A stretch of 64,000 nucleotides of DNA from NCBI GenBank assembly GCA_007244375.1, contig SCVW01000015.1:62001-126000 (forward strand), given 5' to 3'. The position numbers were made by a program, and so were the translations under genes. A model generated the notes under the pieces. The model worked only from the letters and a program-made list of their open reading frames with translations. It made no database searches and had not been told where the DNA came from. Below, piece after piece: positions 9,165-17,263 of the stretch; within the stretch, counting starts at the first letter, position 1, and each line of letters opens with the position of its first letter. Source of the stretch: Smithella sp. (GTDB lineage: Bacteria > Desulfobacterota > Syntrophia > Syntrophales > Smithellaceae).

Positions 9165-9854
9165 ATGAGAGCAAATACGGAAGAAATAATCATCGGAGTT
9201 TATTTAATCGGCGGAGCCGGAATGACATCAGCCGATGACGCGGCGATTTATCTGATAGATTTTTCGGGAGAGCTGGTGATGATTGACGCTGGTGCCGGCA
9301 GAAGTTCTTCTCAGATTGTTCGGAATATTGAAATGCTTGGATTCAGCCCTGCTGCTGTCTCTAGCTTGATATTGACGCATTGTCACATAGATCATATCGG
9401 TGCGGCACCTTTCTTCAAAAAACAATACGGTACAAAAATACTGATTCATGAACTGGATGCTAGGGCTGTGGAGACCGGTGATTCCCGCAAAACTGCGGCA
9501 GGTTGGTATAGTACAACTTTCCCGCCAACAGCAGTTGACCGGAAATTCAAAAACGAGCATGAGATTTTAAGGTTCGGACAGGAAGAATTATACTGCCTGC
9601 ACACCCCCGGTCACACGCCCGGTTCGATTTCCCTTTATCTGGACAGGGCGGGGAAGAGGATTCTTTTCGGGCAGGATATTCACGGACCTTTTCATAAAGA
9701 CTTCGATTCCGATATCAAAGCATGGCAAAAATCCATGAAAAAACTGTTGGCTCTGGATGCTAATATTCTTTGTGAAGGACATTTTGGGATTTTTCAACCA
9801 AAAGAACGTGTACGCTCATATATTGAGAGATATCTGGAAGAATACGAAAAATAA
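9165..9854 (+). CDS. MBL-fold metallo-hydrolase
   Basis: A 229-residue metallo-beta-lactamase-fold hydrolase. The metal motif THCHIDHIG is at residues 66-74 (HxHxDH), with further ligands in HTPGHTPGS near residue 146 and FGQDIHGP near residue 168, and a last His in EGHFG. This is the glyoxalase II-like layout. It starts 6 bp after pyrD, so it is probably in the same transcript, but nothing ties it to pyrimidine synthesis. The substrate cannot be told from sequence. Confidence 0.85.
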   Translation: MRANTEEIIIGVYLIGGAGMTSADDAAIYLIDFSGELVMIDAGAGRSSSQIVRNIEMLGFSPAAVSSLILTHCHIDHIGAAPFFKKQYGTKILIHELDARAVETGDSRKTAAGWYSTTFPPTAVDRKFKNEHEILRFGQEELYCLHTPGHTPGSISLYLDRAGKRILFGQDIHGPFHKDFDSDIKAWQKSMKKLLALDANILCEGHFGIFQPKERVRSYIERYLEEYEK

Positions 9855-9865
9855 TTTTTTCGATT

Positions 9866-11419
9866 TTACCGCCAGCCGAAATCGATATTCATATCACCGG
9901 GCGCTTCCAGTTCAATATTGTTATGAATGATTTTTTTCTGCCCGGCAAGAACATCCAGCAACCAGACAAACTTTGCGTGATCTTTTTCTACAGGTTCAGG
10001 ATTCTGTTTAAAGTTTAACTTTATTCTTTTGTCGCGCGCCTGCGGTATCGGTTCTTCTATGCGCAGTTTTATATCTGTGCTGCCGGAATTCTTTGCTTCA
10101 ATCAGCCACTGCCATTTTCTGGTTTGCTTGTCCTGAAAAATTGTTTTTTCGCCGGACTGATCGGCTAACGTTGTGGAGGTAACGGAAACAAGGGGGGTTG
10201 TTCCGAAAAAAAGCGTTCCTTCGTAGCCGGCAAATGAAAATTCGCGTTTGCCCAGTACTGCTCCGTCAATAACATATGTTGCCTGTCCGAAAGGAATTTC
10301 TGCAGGCTTGTCCAATTTAACTTGAGCACGGACAAAAGCCTGCGGACTTATCGCAGGGCGCGCCAGAAAAAGAAATTCAGCCTGCCATAACTCGTCTTTG
10401 ATTTTTAATCTTTGTCTGCTTCCGGCCATAATGTTTTTTTGTCCCAGCAACCAGACACTATAGGTTGTATTTTTGGTCTCAGTGGGAGCCGCGCCCAACA
10501 TTTCATCTTCCACGAACTCTTCTTTTTGCATTAGTACCGGTGCGGCCGCGTCGATACTTCTTGCTGCCTTATAAAGTTTTCTGGGCTTGATGATCCATTC
10601 CGGCATATCCGGAGGATTAACATTTATTACCGGTTGGAGAGTGGCTAAATTTAAATGCACCTGCTGCCAGTCTTCACCGGACGATTGCCAGATTTCCGCT
10701 TCCCAGGAAAAAGAAACGCTATTGTTTGCCGGCAGCGCTTCAATGCGGTAAAGGGGATGCCAGCCGCAGCCACCAAGCATGTACGTATAGGATAAAAATA
10801 TTTCATTTTGGGCCAAACCGGATAAAGTTAAAGTTACTTCCCATGCTGTTTCTTTGCGGCCTGCGGCCTGATTTAGTTCCTCCTGAAGTTTCTTGATTTT
10901 TTTGTCTGTTTTCTCCATCTGAGTTTCAGCGACAAATTTATCCTGACCGGATTTTTGAACATTTTTCCCGATAGCGTTTGCCAATTTATAGGAATCGGCA
11001 ACAGTTCTTGTTTTTGCTTTCGTTTGCGCCTGCCAGAACTGTAACTGCGTTTCAATGGCCTGCAATTTTGCCAAAATTTCTTTTTTTTCATTTTCCAGTT
11101 CGGCTATCTGCTTGCGTAATTCGGCGATTCTGGCTTCATCCTGAACCTGAACGGATTTTGTTTGGACATCATCAATTTTTGCACGGCTTTCCGGAGCAAG
11201 AGAAACTACAAAAGATTCGAGATCAGTCTGTGGAGGCAGAGTTAAAATAGTTCTACATTTTCCCTTATCACACTGGGGATGAATTTTTGCGGTCTCCGAT
11301 ATTTTTGCCGAATGAGGAAACAGTGTTACTTCTTTTACAGTTGCCATGGAACATAATGGAAACAGTAAAATTAGAGCAATAATCAAGTTATGGCGAATAG
11401 AATAATTTTGCGCTCTCAT
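9866..11419 (-). CDS. MuiA-family (DUF4140/DUF4139) exported protein
   Basis: A 517-residue protein with a signal peptide (NLIIALILLFPLCSMA), an N-terminal DUF4140-type beta domain (VTLFPHSAKISETA), a predicted coiled coil around residues 90-195 (Lys/Glu/Gln-rich heptads), and a C-terminal DUF4139 beta domain with the characteristic GGCGWHPLYRIEA region. This is the layout of the mucoidy-inhibitor MuiA family, whose biochemical role is unknown. The start at 11419 has AAAGGAG about 8 nt upstream; the GTG at 11425 is too close to that site. It converges with the MBL gene, with only 11 bp between the stops. Confidence 0.8.
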   Translation of the reverse strand: MRAQNYSIRHNLIIALILLFPLCSMATVKEVTLFPHSAKISETAKIHPQCDKGKCRTILTLPPQTDLESFVVSLAPESRAKIDDVQTKSVQVQDEARIAELRKQIAELENEKKEILAKLQAIETQLQFWQAQTKAKTRTVADSYKLANAIGKNVQKSGQDKFVAETQMEKTDKKIKKLQEELNQAAGRKETAWEVTLTLSGLAQNEIFLSYTYMLGGCGWHPLYRIEALPANNSVSFSWEAEIWQSSGEDWQQVHLNLATLQPVINVNPPDMPEWIIKPRKLYKAARSIDAAAPVLMQKEEFVEDEMLGAAPTETKNTTYSVWLLGQKNIMAGSRQRLKIKDELWQAEFLFLARPAISPQAFVRAQVKLDKPAEIPFGQATYVIDGAVLGKREFSFAGYEGTLFFGTTPLVSVTSTTLADQSGEKTIFQDKQTRKWQWLIEAKNSGSTDIKLRIEEPIPQARDKRIKLNFKQNPEPVEKDHAKFVWLLDVLAGQKKIIHNNIELEAPGDMNIDFGWR

Positions 11420-11530
11420 AGTCACATCTCCTTTTGTAGATTATGTCATTATGCGTTTAATATAGTTCGGGTCTTCAGACCCGCAAAACAGACGAACATG
11501 AAGGTTTGCATTACATGTGGAGTACTGTTT

Positions 11531-12856
11531 TTACTTTTGTATACTTTGTTTTACTTTTACAGCAATTTCTCTTACCTTGTGCATGGCTTCTTCTTCGTCG
11601 ATTGTCAGCAGTTGACGATTTTCCATTACAACTTTGCCGTTTATTATTACAGTATCAACATCAGCACCGCTCATCGCGTAAACAAGATGCGAATATTCGC
11701 TGTAAAGCGGTGTTAAATGCGGTTTGTTCAGACCGATGACGATAATATCTGCTTTTTTGCCTATTTCAAGAGAACCGACAGACTTTTCCATGCCCAGGGT
11801 TTTTGCGCCTTCGATAGTTGCCATGCGCACAACTGTTTGGGCATCCGTTACTGTTGGATCGAGTCTGGCAACTTTGTGAAGTTTAGCCGCCGTAGACATT
11901 TCTTTTATCATATCCAGATTATTGTTACTCGCGCAGCCGTCGGTTCCCAGACCTACAGTAACTCCGGCTTTAAGCATTTCCGGCACAGGGGCCACGCCAC
12001 TGGCCAGTTTCATATTGCTTGCCGGATTGTGGACAACTTTACAGCCGTGATCGGCAAAGAGATTTATGTCTTTTCCAGAAAGATAAACGCAGTGAAAAGC
12101 TATTAATCGCTCGTTAAGATAGCCGATGTCTTTTAGAAAAGAAACGGTGTCTTTCCCCAACTTTTCGTCAAGCTGTTTTTTTTCGGCTGCATTTTCCAGC
12201 AAATGCAGTCCTATCGGCAGATGATAATCTTCGGCAAGTTTCTTTATCTCTGTGAGCAGCGGCTCGGAGCAGGTGTAAAGCGCATGCGGTTCGATAATTA
12301 TATTGACCAGAGGATCATCTTTCCATTTTTCGATAAGCATTTCTGTATAGGCAATGCCTTCGGCTATAGTTTTGAAATTAGGAGAAGGAAAATCGAAAAG
12401 CACTTCTCCTGCAAGACAACGCATGCCGGCGGTTTTTGCCGCGTGGGCGGTTTCATCTTCAAAAATGTACATATCGCAAAAAGTGGTGGTGCCGGATTTG
12501 ATCATTTCGGCGGCGCCTAATAGCGATCCCCAGTAAGCAAGTTCTTTATTCACATTTTTGGCTTCGGCGGGAAAGATGTAATTATTGAGCCAATCCATCA
12601 GTTCAAGATCATCGGCAATGCCGCGGAAACAGGTCATAGCTGCGTGTGTATGGCAATTAACAAAGCCGGGCATAATCAATGAATCATTGGCCGTGATGGT
12701 TTTTCTTGCTTTATATTGTTTTGTTATCTTTTCAGTGTAGTCAACAGCGACTATTTTGTCCGCGTTGACAGCAACAGCGCCATTTTCTAGGTGTATATTT
12801 CTGGCATCGAGCAAAAGTACTTTCGCTCCGGCGATAATGAGATCAATTTCCTGCAA
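11531..12856 (-). CDS. mtaD: 5-methylthioadenosine/S-adenosylhomocysteine deaminase-like amidohydrolase
   Basis: A 441-residue amidohydrolase of the MtaD/SsnA group, predicted to deaminate methylthioadenosine or S-adenosylhomocysteine. Metal and catalytic motifs are GFVNCHTHAAMT (HxH), the IEPHALYTCS region, HLLENAAE, a later His in IAFHCVYL, and LGTDGCASNN with the metal-binding Asp. The N- and C-terminal beta-sandwich halves (IAGAKVLL, GSLEIGKKADIIVI) are present. The gene stands alone between muiA and tRNA-Leu. In an organism rich in SAM-dependent and radical SAM enzymes, SAM by-product recycling is a sensible role. Confidence 0.88.
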   Translation of the reverse strand: MQEIDLIIAGAKVLLLDARNIHLENGAVAVNADKIVAVDYTEKITKQYKARKTITANDSLIMPGFVNCHTHAAMTCFRGIADDLELMDWLNNYIFPAEAKNVNKELAYWGSLLGAAEMIKSGTTTFCDMYIFEDETAHAAKTAGMRCLAGEVLFDFPSPNFKTIAEGIAYTEMLIEKWKDDPLVNIIIEPHALYTCSEPLLTEIKKLAEDYHLPIGLHLLENAAEKKQLDEKLGKDTVSFLKDIGYLNERLIAFHCVYLSGKDINLFADHGCKVVHNPASNMKLASGVAPVPEMLKAGVTVGLGTDGCASNNNLDMIKEMSTAAKLHKVARLDPTVTDAQTVVRMATIEGAKTLGMEKSVGSLEIGKKADIIVIGLNKPHLTPLYSEYSHLVYAMSGADVDTVIINGKVVMENRQLLTIDEEEAMHKVREIAVKVKQSIQK

Positions 12857-12959
12857 GGTCTATCCTCTTTTTTATGAAATTTTAAAGTTTTTGTTTAGCA
12901 TATAAGTTGCCAAATCTTCAAGAAACAAAAATACAGATGGAAAGTTATTTAGGAAGGCC

Positions 12960-12988
12960 TTGACAGTGCCATGCAAAAATAATATAAG
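12960..12988 (+). promoter_or_regulatory. Near-consensus promoter for tRNA-Leu
   Basis: TTGACA (12960-12965), a 17-nt spacer and TATAAG (12983-12988) lie 32 bp before the mature 5' end of tRNA-Leu at 13021. Confidence 0.8.
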
Positions 12989-13020
12989 CCAAAACACTTT
13001 TCGCGTTTGTAAAATTTTAA

Positions 13021-13108
13021 GCCTGGGTGGCGGAACTGGTAGACGCAAGGGACTTAAAATCCCTCGGTCCTTGAGGCTGTGCGGGTTCAATTCCCGCCCC
13101 AGGCACCA
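13021..13108 (+). tRNA. tRNA-Leu (anticodon UAA)
   Basis: An 85-nt type II tRNA (13021-13105) with encoded CCA (13106-13108). The acceptor stem GCCTGGG pairs with CCCAGGC; the anticodon loop CTTAAAA carries TAA; a long variable arm (CTCGGTCCTTGAG) marks leucine; the T arm GCGGGTTCAATTCCCGC is intact. Its 3' end faces the accessory block at 13.4-26.3 kb, the typical side for island insertion. Confidence 0.97.
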
Positions 13109-13684
13109 GTATTTGTGAGGGCTTGCGGAGCCATATAATCTCAAAAGTTCATTTAATTTTATTTCAAAGGTCACTTAATCCTGCGACTGTCCGACTTTTA
13201 AAAATTATCTATCAAAAACTCAGAAAAACCATTTGAAGACATGCTGTTCAGTTCCAATGAAGACTTATTGGTCAAATGTGTCTCATAAAAAGGACGTCAT
13301 TCCATGCATCTTTGTGAAAGTTTTTGAAATAACTCTAAAATCGAAGAGTTTGTTTTTTGGTATCTTTCTTGCTAATCAGTACACAATTAGATAATTACTG
13401 GACAATGTGTTGCTGCGAATATTTAAAGTAGAGGTTCACATGAGCCAGGATTCAAAGATTCGAGTTCACATATCGAGCACGCCTCGTGGCCTGCGGATAC
13501 GACCTTTGGGATGTTGCACGGACCTACGCCAGAGCCAAGGCAAGTCTTTTCCTATCAGTTATATAGAAAAATTTAGATGCTATTTGTTTCCCTGTCCTTT
13601 CAGAGGTCTATTTTTCGTTGCCCAAAAGAATCATGGAAAACCACAAAGCCAAGGTTCTAATACCATTTTGGCGAGGGATTAAAC
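13109..13684. other. Long intergenic leader before the mutase cluster
   Basis: Some 576 bp lie between tRNA-Leu and the first cluster gene. The first 290 bp show no gene or clear terminator. A sigma-54-type promoter sits at 13399-13414. The remaining 270 bp would be a long 5' leader. It can be read as a small frame from 13440 (ATG with AGAGG about 6 nt upstream, Cys-rich, ending 13682), but that product has no recognisable domain and I do not call it a gene. I see no convincing cobalamin riboswitch. Confidence 0.5.
13399..13414 (+). promoter_or_regulatory. Sigma-54 (-24/-12) promoter candidate
   Basis: TGGACAATGTGTTGCT matches the sigma-54 pattern TGG-N8-TTGCW with the invariant GG and GC exactly 10 nt apart. 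It points toward the mutase cluster, whose first start is 270 bp downstream. A sigma-54-dependent activator (NtrX/NtrC-like) is encoded at 41891-43261, although such regulators are common and no link to this promoter is shown. Confidence 0.6.
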
Positions 13685-15436
13685 ATGAAGAAAAACAGCA
13701 AGAAGGAAATTAAAGAGGCTTTAAAGAAATGGGAGGATGAGCTCCTTAATCCGCGTGTAAAAAAGTTTAACTTGGACAAGAGCCCTATAAGCTTCTATAC
13801 CCCCCTTTCTTCGGATAGTTCATATTTTCTGGAAAAAGTCGGGTTTCCCGGTCAGTTTCCCTTTACCGCAGGAAATAATCCCTTCGAATTCTGGAGGGCA
13901 TACGCGAACTTTGCCGCAAAAGTAGGTTATAGGTCGGATTGGGGCGGTAGTGGCAGGTCAGGAAAATACGGCGGATTCGGAACTCCTGCCGATTATCGCG
14001 ACTATCTCTTAAGAATGCAATCTATGGGACGTTATGGTGGTCCCAACATCGCTTTTGATCTGGTGACACAGTGCGGATATGATTCAGACAGCTCTTTTGC
14101 CGAGGGAGAAGTAGGCCGGGTGGGAGTTGCCGTGGACTCTATGCAAGACTTTACCGTTATTTACGAGGCATTTACCGGGAATCTCGACATTGACAAAGTT
14201 CCGTCTAACTTCACCATCAATGCGCCGGCTGCAGTATTAATTGCGATGTATGCCTGTCTGGCCAAGAAGCGCGGTATACCGCTGAATAAATTAACAGGCA
14301 CACCGCAAAACGATATTCTCAAAGAATTCATAGCACGCGGAACATACATTTATCCGCCGGCACCTTCCATGAGATTGTTCCGTGATACATGCGTATTTTG
14401 CTGCAAAAATATGCATGCGCTTAATATAAATTCAATAGGCGGTTATCATATCAGAGAAGCCGGAGCGACACGTGTTCAGGATCTGGCATTTTCGATGGCT
14501 AATGGGATTGCTTATATAGAGGCCGGATTGGAAGGGGGGCTTGAAGTTGATGAATTCGTTCCAGCTTTCACTTTCAATGTATTCGGTGGCAGCATGGAAA
14601 TCTATCAGGAAATTGCATTTCAGAGGGCGGCCCGCAGGCTTTGGGCTCGTATATTGAAAGACCGCTTCAACGCGAATAATCCGAAGAGTATGGTAATTCG
14701 CCAGCCCATAACAGCTCATATAGGTTGCTCCAGCACCACCCTACAGCGACCGCTCAACAATCTGGCACGTGCTGTTGTCGGTGGAATTGCTTCGGGAATG
14801 TCAGGAGGCCTTCCGGCAGCATATCCGCCCTTTGACGAACCGCTCGGCCTCGGCCATTCACAGGAGGCAATTCAGCTGGAACTGGACGCGTCAAGAGTGT
14901 TGATTTTTGAGGCCAAAGTATCCGACATATGCGATCCATGGGCAGGATCATACTTTATGGAATCACTTACAGATGAAATCGAGAAAGATGCACTGGCCGA
15001 GTTGGAGAAGATTGAAAAAATGGGTGGTGCCGTTGCTGCTATTGAGAATGGATATATGCCAAGGGCAGTAGCCAAGAGCGCATATGAACGTCAGAAAAAA
15101 ATAGAGAATCAGGAAGAACTGGTAGTAGGCGTTAATTGTTTCACCGGCGAGCATGAAATTGATGTGTCCATTAACCGGGTTGTAGAAGCAACATACGATC
15201 CCCAGCTTATGAAGACGGCAGAAGAACGCCAGAAGGCAAATCTCGCCCGCTTAAAGCGAGAACGCAATGGTACGGCTGTTGTAAGTTCTCTTAGAAGCTT
15301 GAAAGTTCAGGCTGAGGATAAAGATAAGAATCTTATGCCTATAATATGCGAGTGTGTTGAAAACGATGCAACTCTTCAGGAGATTTGTGATGTGCTGCGC
15401 GAAGTTTTTGGTGAAGCACAGCCGATGAAACTTTAA
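13685..15436 (+). CDS. Divergent methylmalonyl-CoA mutase-family large (catalytic) subunit
   Basis: A 583-residue protein equal to the substrate-binding TIM-barrel half of B12-dependent acyl-CoA mutases. The C-terminal B12-binding domain is missing and must come from another protein. Family marks are the FDLVTQCGYDSDS stretch, GTPQNDILKEFIARGTYIYPP, and GGYHIREAG with His255 at the place of His244 of the Propionibacterium enzyme. Arg218 matches Arg207, which holds the methylmalonyl carboxylate. However, Tyr89 is replaced by Phe69, as in isobutyryl-CoA mutases; the conserved RPWTxRQY CoA-binding segment is absent; about 16 extra residues (Gly/Ser/Arg-rich) sit there; and DLPTHRGYDSD is changed to DLVTQCGYDSD. 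I expect a mutase with a different substrate. It starts an eight-gene codirectional cluster. Confidence 0.8.
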   Translation: MKKNSKKEIKEALKKWEDELLNPRVKKFNLDKSPISFYTPLSSDSSYFLEKVGFPGQFPFTAGNNPFEFWRAYANFAAKVGYRSDWGGSGRSGKYGGFGTPADYRDYLLRMQSMGRYGGPNIAFDLVTQCGYDSDSSFAEGEVGRVGVAVDSMQDFTVIYEAFTGNLDIDKVPSNFTINAPAAVLIAMYACLAKKRGIPLNKLTGTPQNDILKEFIARGTYIYPPAPSMRLFRDTCVFCCKNMHALNINSIGGYHIREAGATRVQDLAFSMANGIAYIEAGLEGGLEVDEFVPAFTFNVFGGSMEIYQEIAFQRAARRLWARILKDRFNANNPKSMVIRQPITAHIGCSSTTLQRPLNNLARAVVGGIASGMSGGLPAAYPPFDEPLGLGHSQEAIQLELDASRVLIFEAKVSDICDPWAGSYFMESLTDEIEKDALAELEKIEKMGGAVAAIENGYMPRAVAKSAYERQKKIENQEELVVGVNCFTGEHEIDVSINRVVEATYDPQLMKTAEERQKANLARLKRERNGTAVVSSLRSLKVQAEDKDKNLMPIICECVENDATLQEICDVLREVFGEAQPMKL

Positions 15437-15502
15437 TGGTGGGGGGAAAAATAATATCGAAGCCGTTCAGATATAAAACTTGATTTATGGAGGATAATAG
15501 TC

Positions 15503-16330
15503 ATGACAAAAATCGTAGATGAGATCCAAGCCTTGTTAAAAGAACATCATGTTGAAATTTATGGAATGGGAGATGCAAAAAAAATGGCGTACGTCCGCCC
15601 TGGGAATAGACCAGAAGATATTCTTCCTGATGCAAAAAGTATTCTATGCATCGCTGTACCTTTTCCAAAAGGTATGTACGCGATGAAAAGAAATATGGAA
15701 CTCGGATACTGGTGGAACAGTAATCTCTATTTCAACAGGATTGAAGATTTGATGCTTAAGGTTTGTAACATGATAGAGAAAACAGGGCATTCAGCTCTGG
15801 TAATCAATGGTTGTTTCCCTTTGGATATAAATCTTAATCTTGAGTTCATCGGATATGTTTCCCAGATTCACATGGCCGAAGCCGTAAAAATTGGAAAGAT
15901 AGGAAAGAACGGGCTGATTTTCCACCCGAAGTACGGTCCACGGCTTATTCTCGGTGGTATCGTGACCAGCGCGCCTCTGCCGGAGATGTCGACTGTTCCT
16001 GAAACAGATTTGACAGGTTGTCCTGATGGCTGCAATGTATGCCAGGAAAAATGCCCTGCTAAAGCCATTGACAAAAACGGTAAGGTCAATATTCGGCTAT
16101 GCGTCCTTCACTCGGGTGTGAGCCCCATTCGCTTTTTAATTATTCCATTTTTTCGCGTTATCATACCGATTTTGTCAAAGCTGAAACTGGTTGATGAGAA
16201 AAGATTCCTTCCGCAGAAGCTTCAGCGTTTAGCCAACATTGTGTTTGCTAATACTCATGGAATGTTTCACTGTATCAACTGTGTTTCCATGTGTCCGTAT
16301 CTCTCTGAAGGAACGAAAAAAGTTGATTGA
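15503..16330 (+). CDS. QueG-like double-[4Fe-4S] protein
   Basis: A 275-residue protein resembling the catalytic part of epoxyqueuosine reductase (COG1600 type) without HEAT repeats. Two iron-sulfur motifs are visible: CPDGCNVCQEKCP near residue 173 and CINCVSMCP near residue 257. The N-terminal part (GDAKKMAYVRPGNRPEDILPDA) has the family's fold pattern. QueG itself uses cobalamin and two [4Fe-4S] clusters; whether this protein binds cobalamin cannot be seen. Lying 66 bp after a B12-type mutase, it could supply electrons to rescue oxidised cobalamin; this is inference. The usual queuosine role is less likely because queH is encoded elsewhere in the window. Confidence 0.65.
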   Translation: MTKIVDEIQALLKEHHVEIYGMGDAKKMAYVRPGNRPEDILPDAKSILCIAVPFPKGMYAMKRNMELGYWWNSNLYFNRIEDLMLKVCNMIEKTGHSALVINGCFPLDINLNLEFIGYVSQIHMAEAVKIGKIGKNGLIFHPKYGPRLILGGIVTSAPLPEMSTVPETDLTGCPDGCNVCQEKCPAKAIDKNGKVNIRLCVLHSGVSPIRFLIIPFFRVIIPILSKLKLVDEKRFLPQKLQRLANIVFANTHGMFHCINCVSMCPYLSEGTKKVD

Positions 16331-16417
16331 AGGTTTCCTTAGAGGTACAATAATTAACATTGTATAAGAAATGTTTGGGACTACAAAAATTACAGATGGG
16401 GATTATGGTGAAGGAAA

Positions 16418-16693
16418 GTGAGTATTACGATAATAGTTCCTGGTTCATTGAAAGACCTGCTCGGCGGTAGTGATCAGGTTACCTGTGAAGGAAAAACCAT
16501 AGGGGAGTGCATTGCCGATCTTGATTATAAATTTTCTGGTTTTAAAAGTAGAGTGCTCGATGAAAAAGGGGAAATCAATAGTTCTTTCATGATTTTTCTT
16601 GACGGGCAGAATCTGCGAATTCTGGACGGACTGGCCACCTCTGTAAAGGATGGCGATGAGGTAAACATTATTCCTTTTGCGGCGGGAGGGTGA
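16418..16693 (+). CDS. MoaD/ThiS-like ubiquitin-fold sulfur carrier
   Basis: A 91-residue beta-grasp protein. Family signs are the N-terminal ITIIVPGSLKDLLGG, the central IFLDGQNLRILDG, the VKDGDEVNIIPFAAGG ending and, above all, the C-terminal Gly-Gly needed for adenylation and thiocarboxylation by an E1-like enzyme. Such an enzyme is encoded at 21168-21914 in the same cluster. It starts with GTG preceded by AAGGAAA and overlaps or abuts the next gene. It may serve molybdopterin or tungstopterin, thiamin or another sulfur transfer; moaA, moaE and thiG-type genes are absent, so a dedicated pathway is possible. Confidence 0.8.
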   Translation: MSITIIVPGSLKDLLGGSDQVTCEGKTIGECIADLDYKFSGFKSRVLDEKGEINSSFMIFLDGQNLRILDGLATSVKDGDEVNIIPFAAGG

Positions 16694-16701
16694 TAAGAAC
16701 A

Positions 16702-17223
16702 ATGATTATAGACAGACCTGATTCCCATTTTATTTTTGTTATGCATCCTTCGGTATTGATGGGTAAAAAGTACACTTTATATGAAGGCAAAGAGCTCACC
16801 AATGGAGAAGTTCTTCAATATTGGGGGAAGTGGATAGTTCTTGGAGAAAAGTCGTGGCTTGATGAATTAGCCCGGAAACTTGACCAGTATGTAGAGGACC
16901 AAGTGATACCTTGTATCAAGTATGATCGTAAACCTCCTGAAAACCTTGGTTTGACCGAGGCTGTCATGATGGTATATTGCGACAAACGTAAAAGCGAGGA
17001 GATATGGCAGATACTGCAGCAGCATGGGGTAAAGATTAAAGCCTGGGTTACAGAGCGTGAGACGATGGAGATGTGGCTACCCGGCGGTCCGCTTCTGGAG
17101 CAGTGGATTACATCAATGAATCTCGGTGAAGAGGAGGCGCGGTTTAACCGGGAAGATGCGGCGGCGCGCCTCGGATATATTTTTAATCACCCGGATGAAA
17201 TATTTTCTGCGTGGGAACAGTAA
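16702..17223 (+). CDS. Conserved-looking protein of unknown function in mutase cluster
   Basis: A 173-residue soluble protein with no family I recognise. Visible features: a hydrophobic start (FIFVMHPSVLMGKKYTLYEG), the run YWGKWIVLGEKSWLDELARKLD, a region EAVMMVYCDKRKSEEIWQILQQHGVKIKAWVTE that looks alpha/beta, and the stretch WLPGGPLLEQWI. There is no signal peptide or membrane segment. The stop of the carrier gene lies 9 bp upstream, and GGAGGG spans that stop (16685-16690); a GTG at 16690 is the alternative start. Tight placement between the MoaD-like and AAA+ genes suggests it is part of the same machine. Confidence 0.6.
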   Translation: MIIDRPDSHFIFVMHPSVLMGKKYTLYEGKELTNGEVLQYWGKWIVLGEKSWLDELARKLDQYVEDQVIPCIKYDRKPPENLGLTEAVMMVYCDKRKSEEIWQILQQHGVKIKAWVTERETMEMWLPGGPLLEQWITSMNLGEEEARFNREDAAARLGYIFNHPDEIFSAWEQ

Positions 17224-17263
17224 CTCTAAACAGAGCAGCACTTGAAATCTTAAGGGAGGGAAA

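Noticed and set aside
13407-13682. Small plus-strand reading frame in the leader of the mutase cluster
   Set aside because: It has no recognisable domain, odd composition, and begins within the sigma-54 promoter region. The inner ATG at 13440 has a fair ribosome-binding site, but support is too thin for a gene.
13109-13684. Possible cobalamin riboswitch before the B12-mutase gene
   Set aside because: I looked for the conserved B12 box and surrounding stems and found only a partial GCCAGGATTC-like match with no supporting helices.
15503-16330. Epoxyqueuosine reductase QueG
   Set aside because: It shares the double-cluster pattern but lacks the HEAT-repeat tail, sits in a mutase cluster, and queuosine reduction is already covered by queH at 37095-37625.
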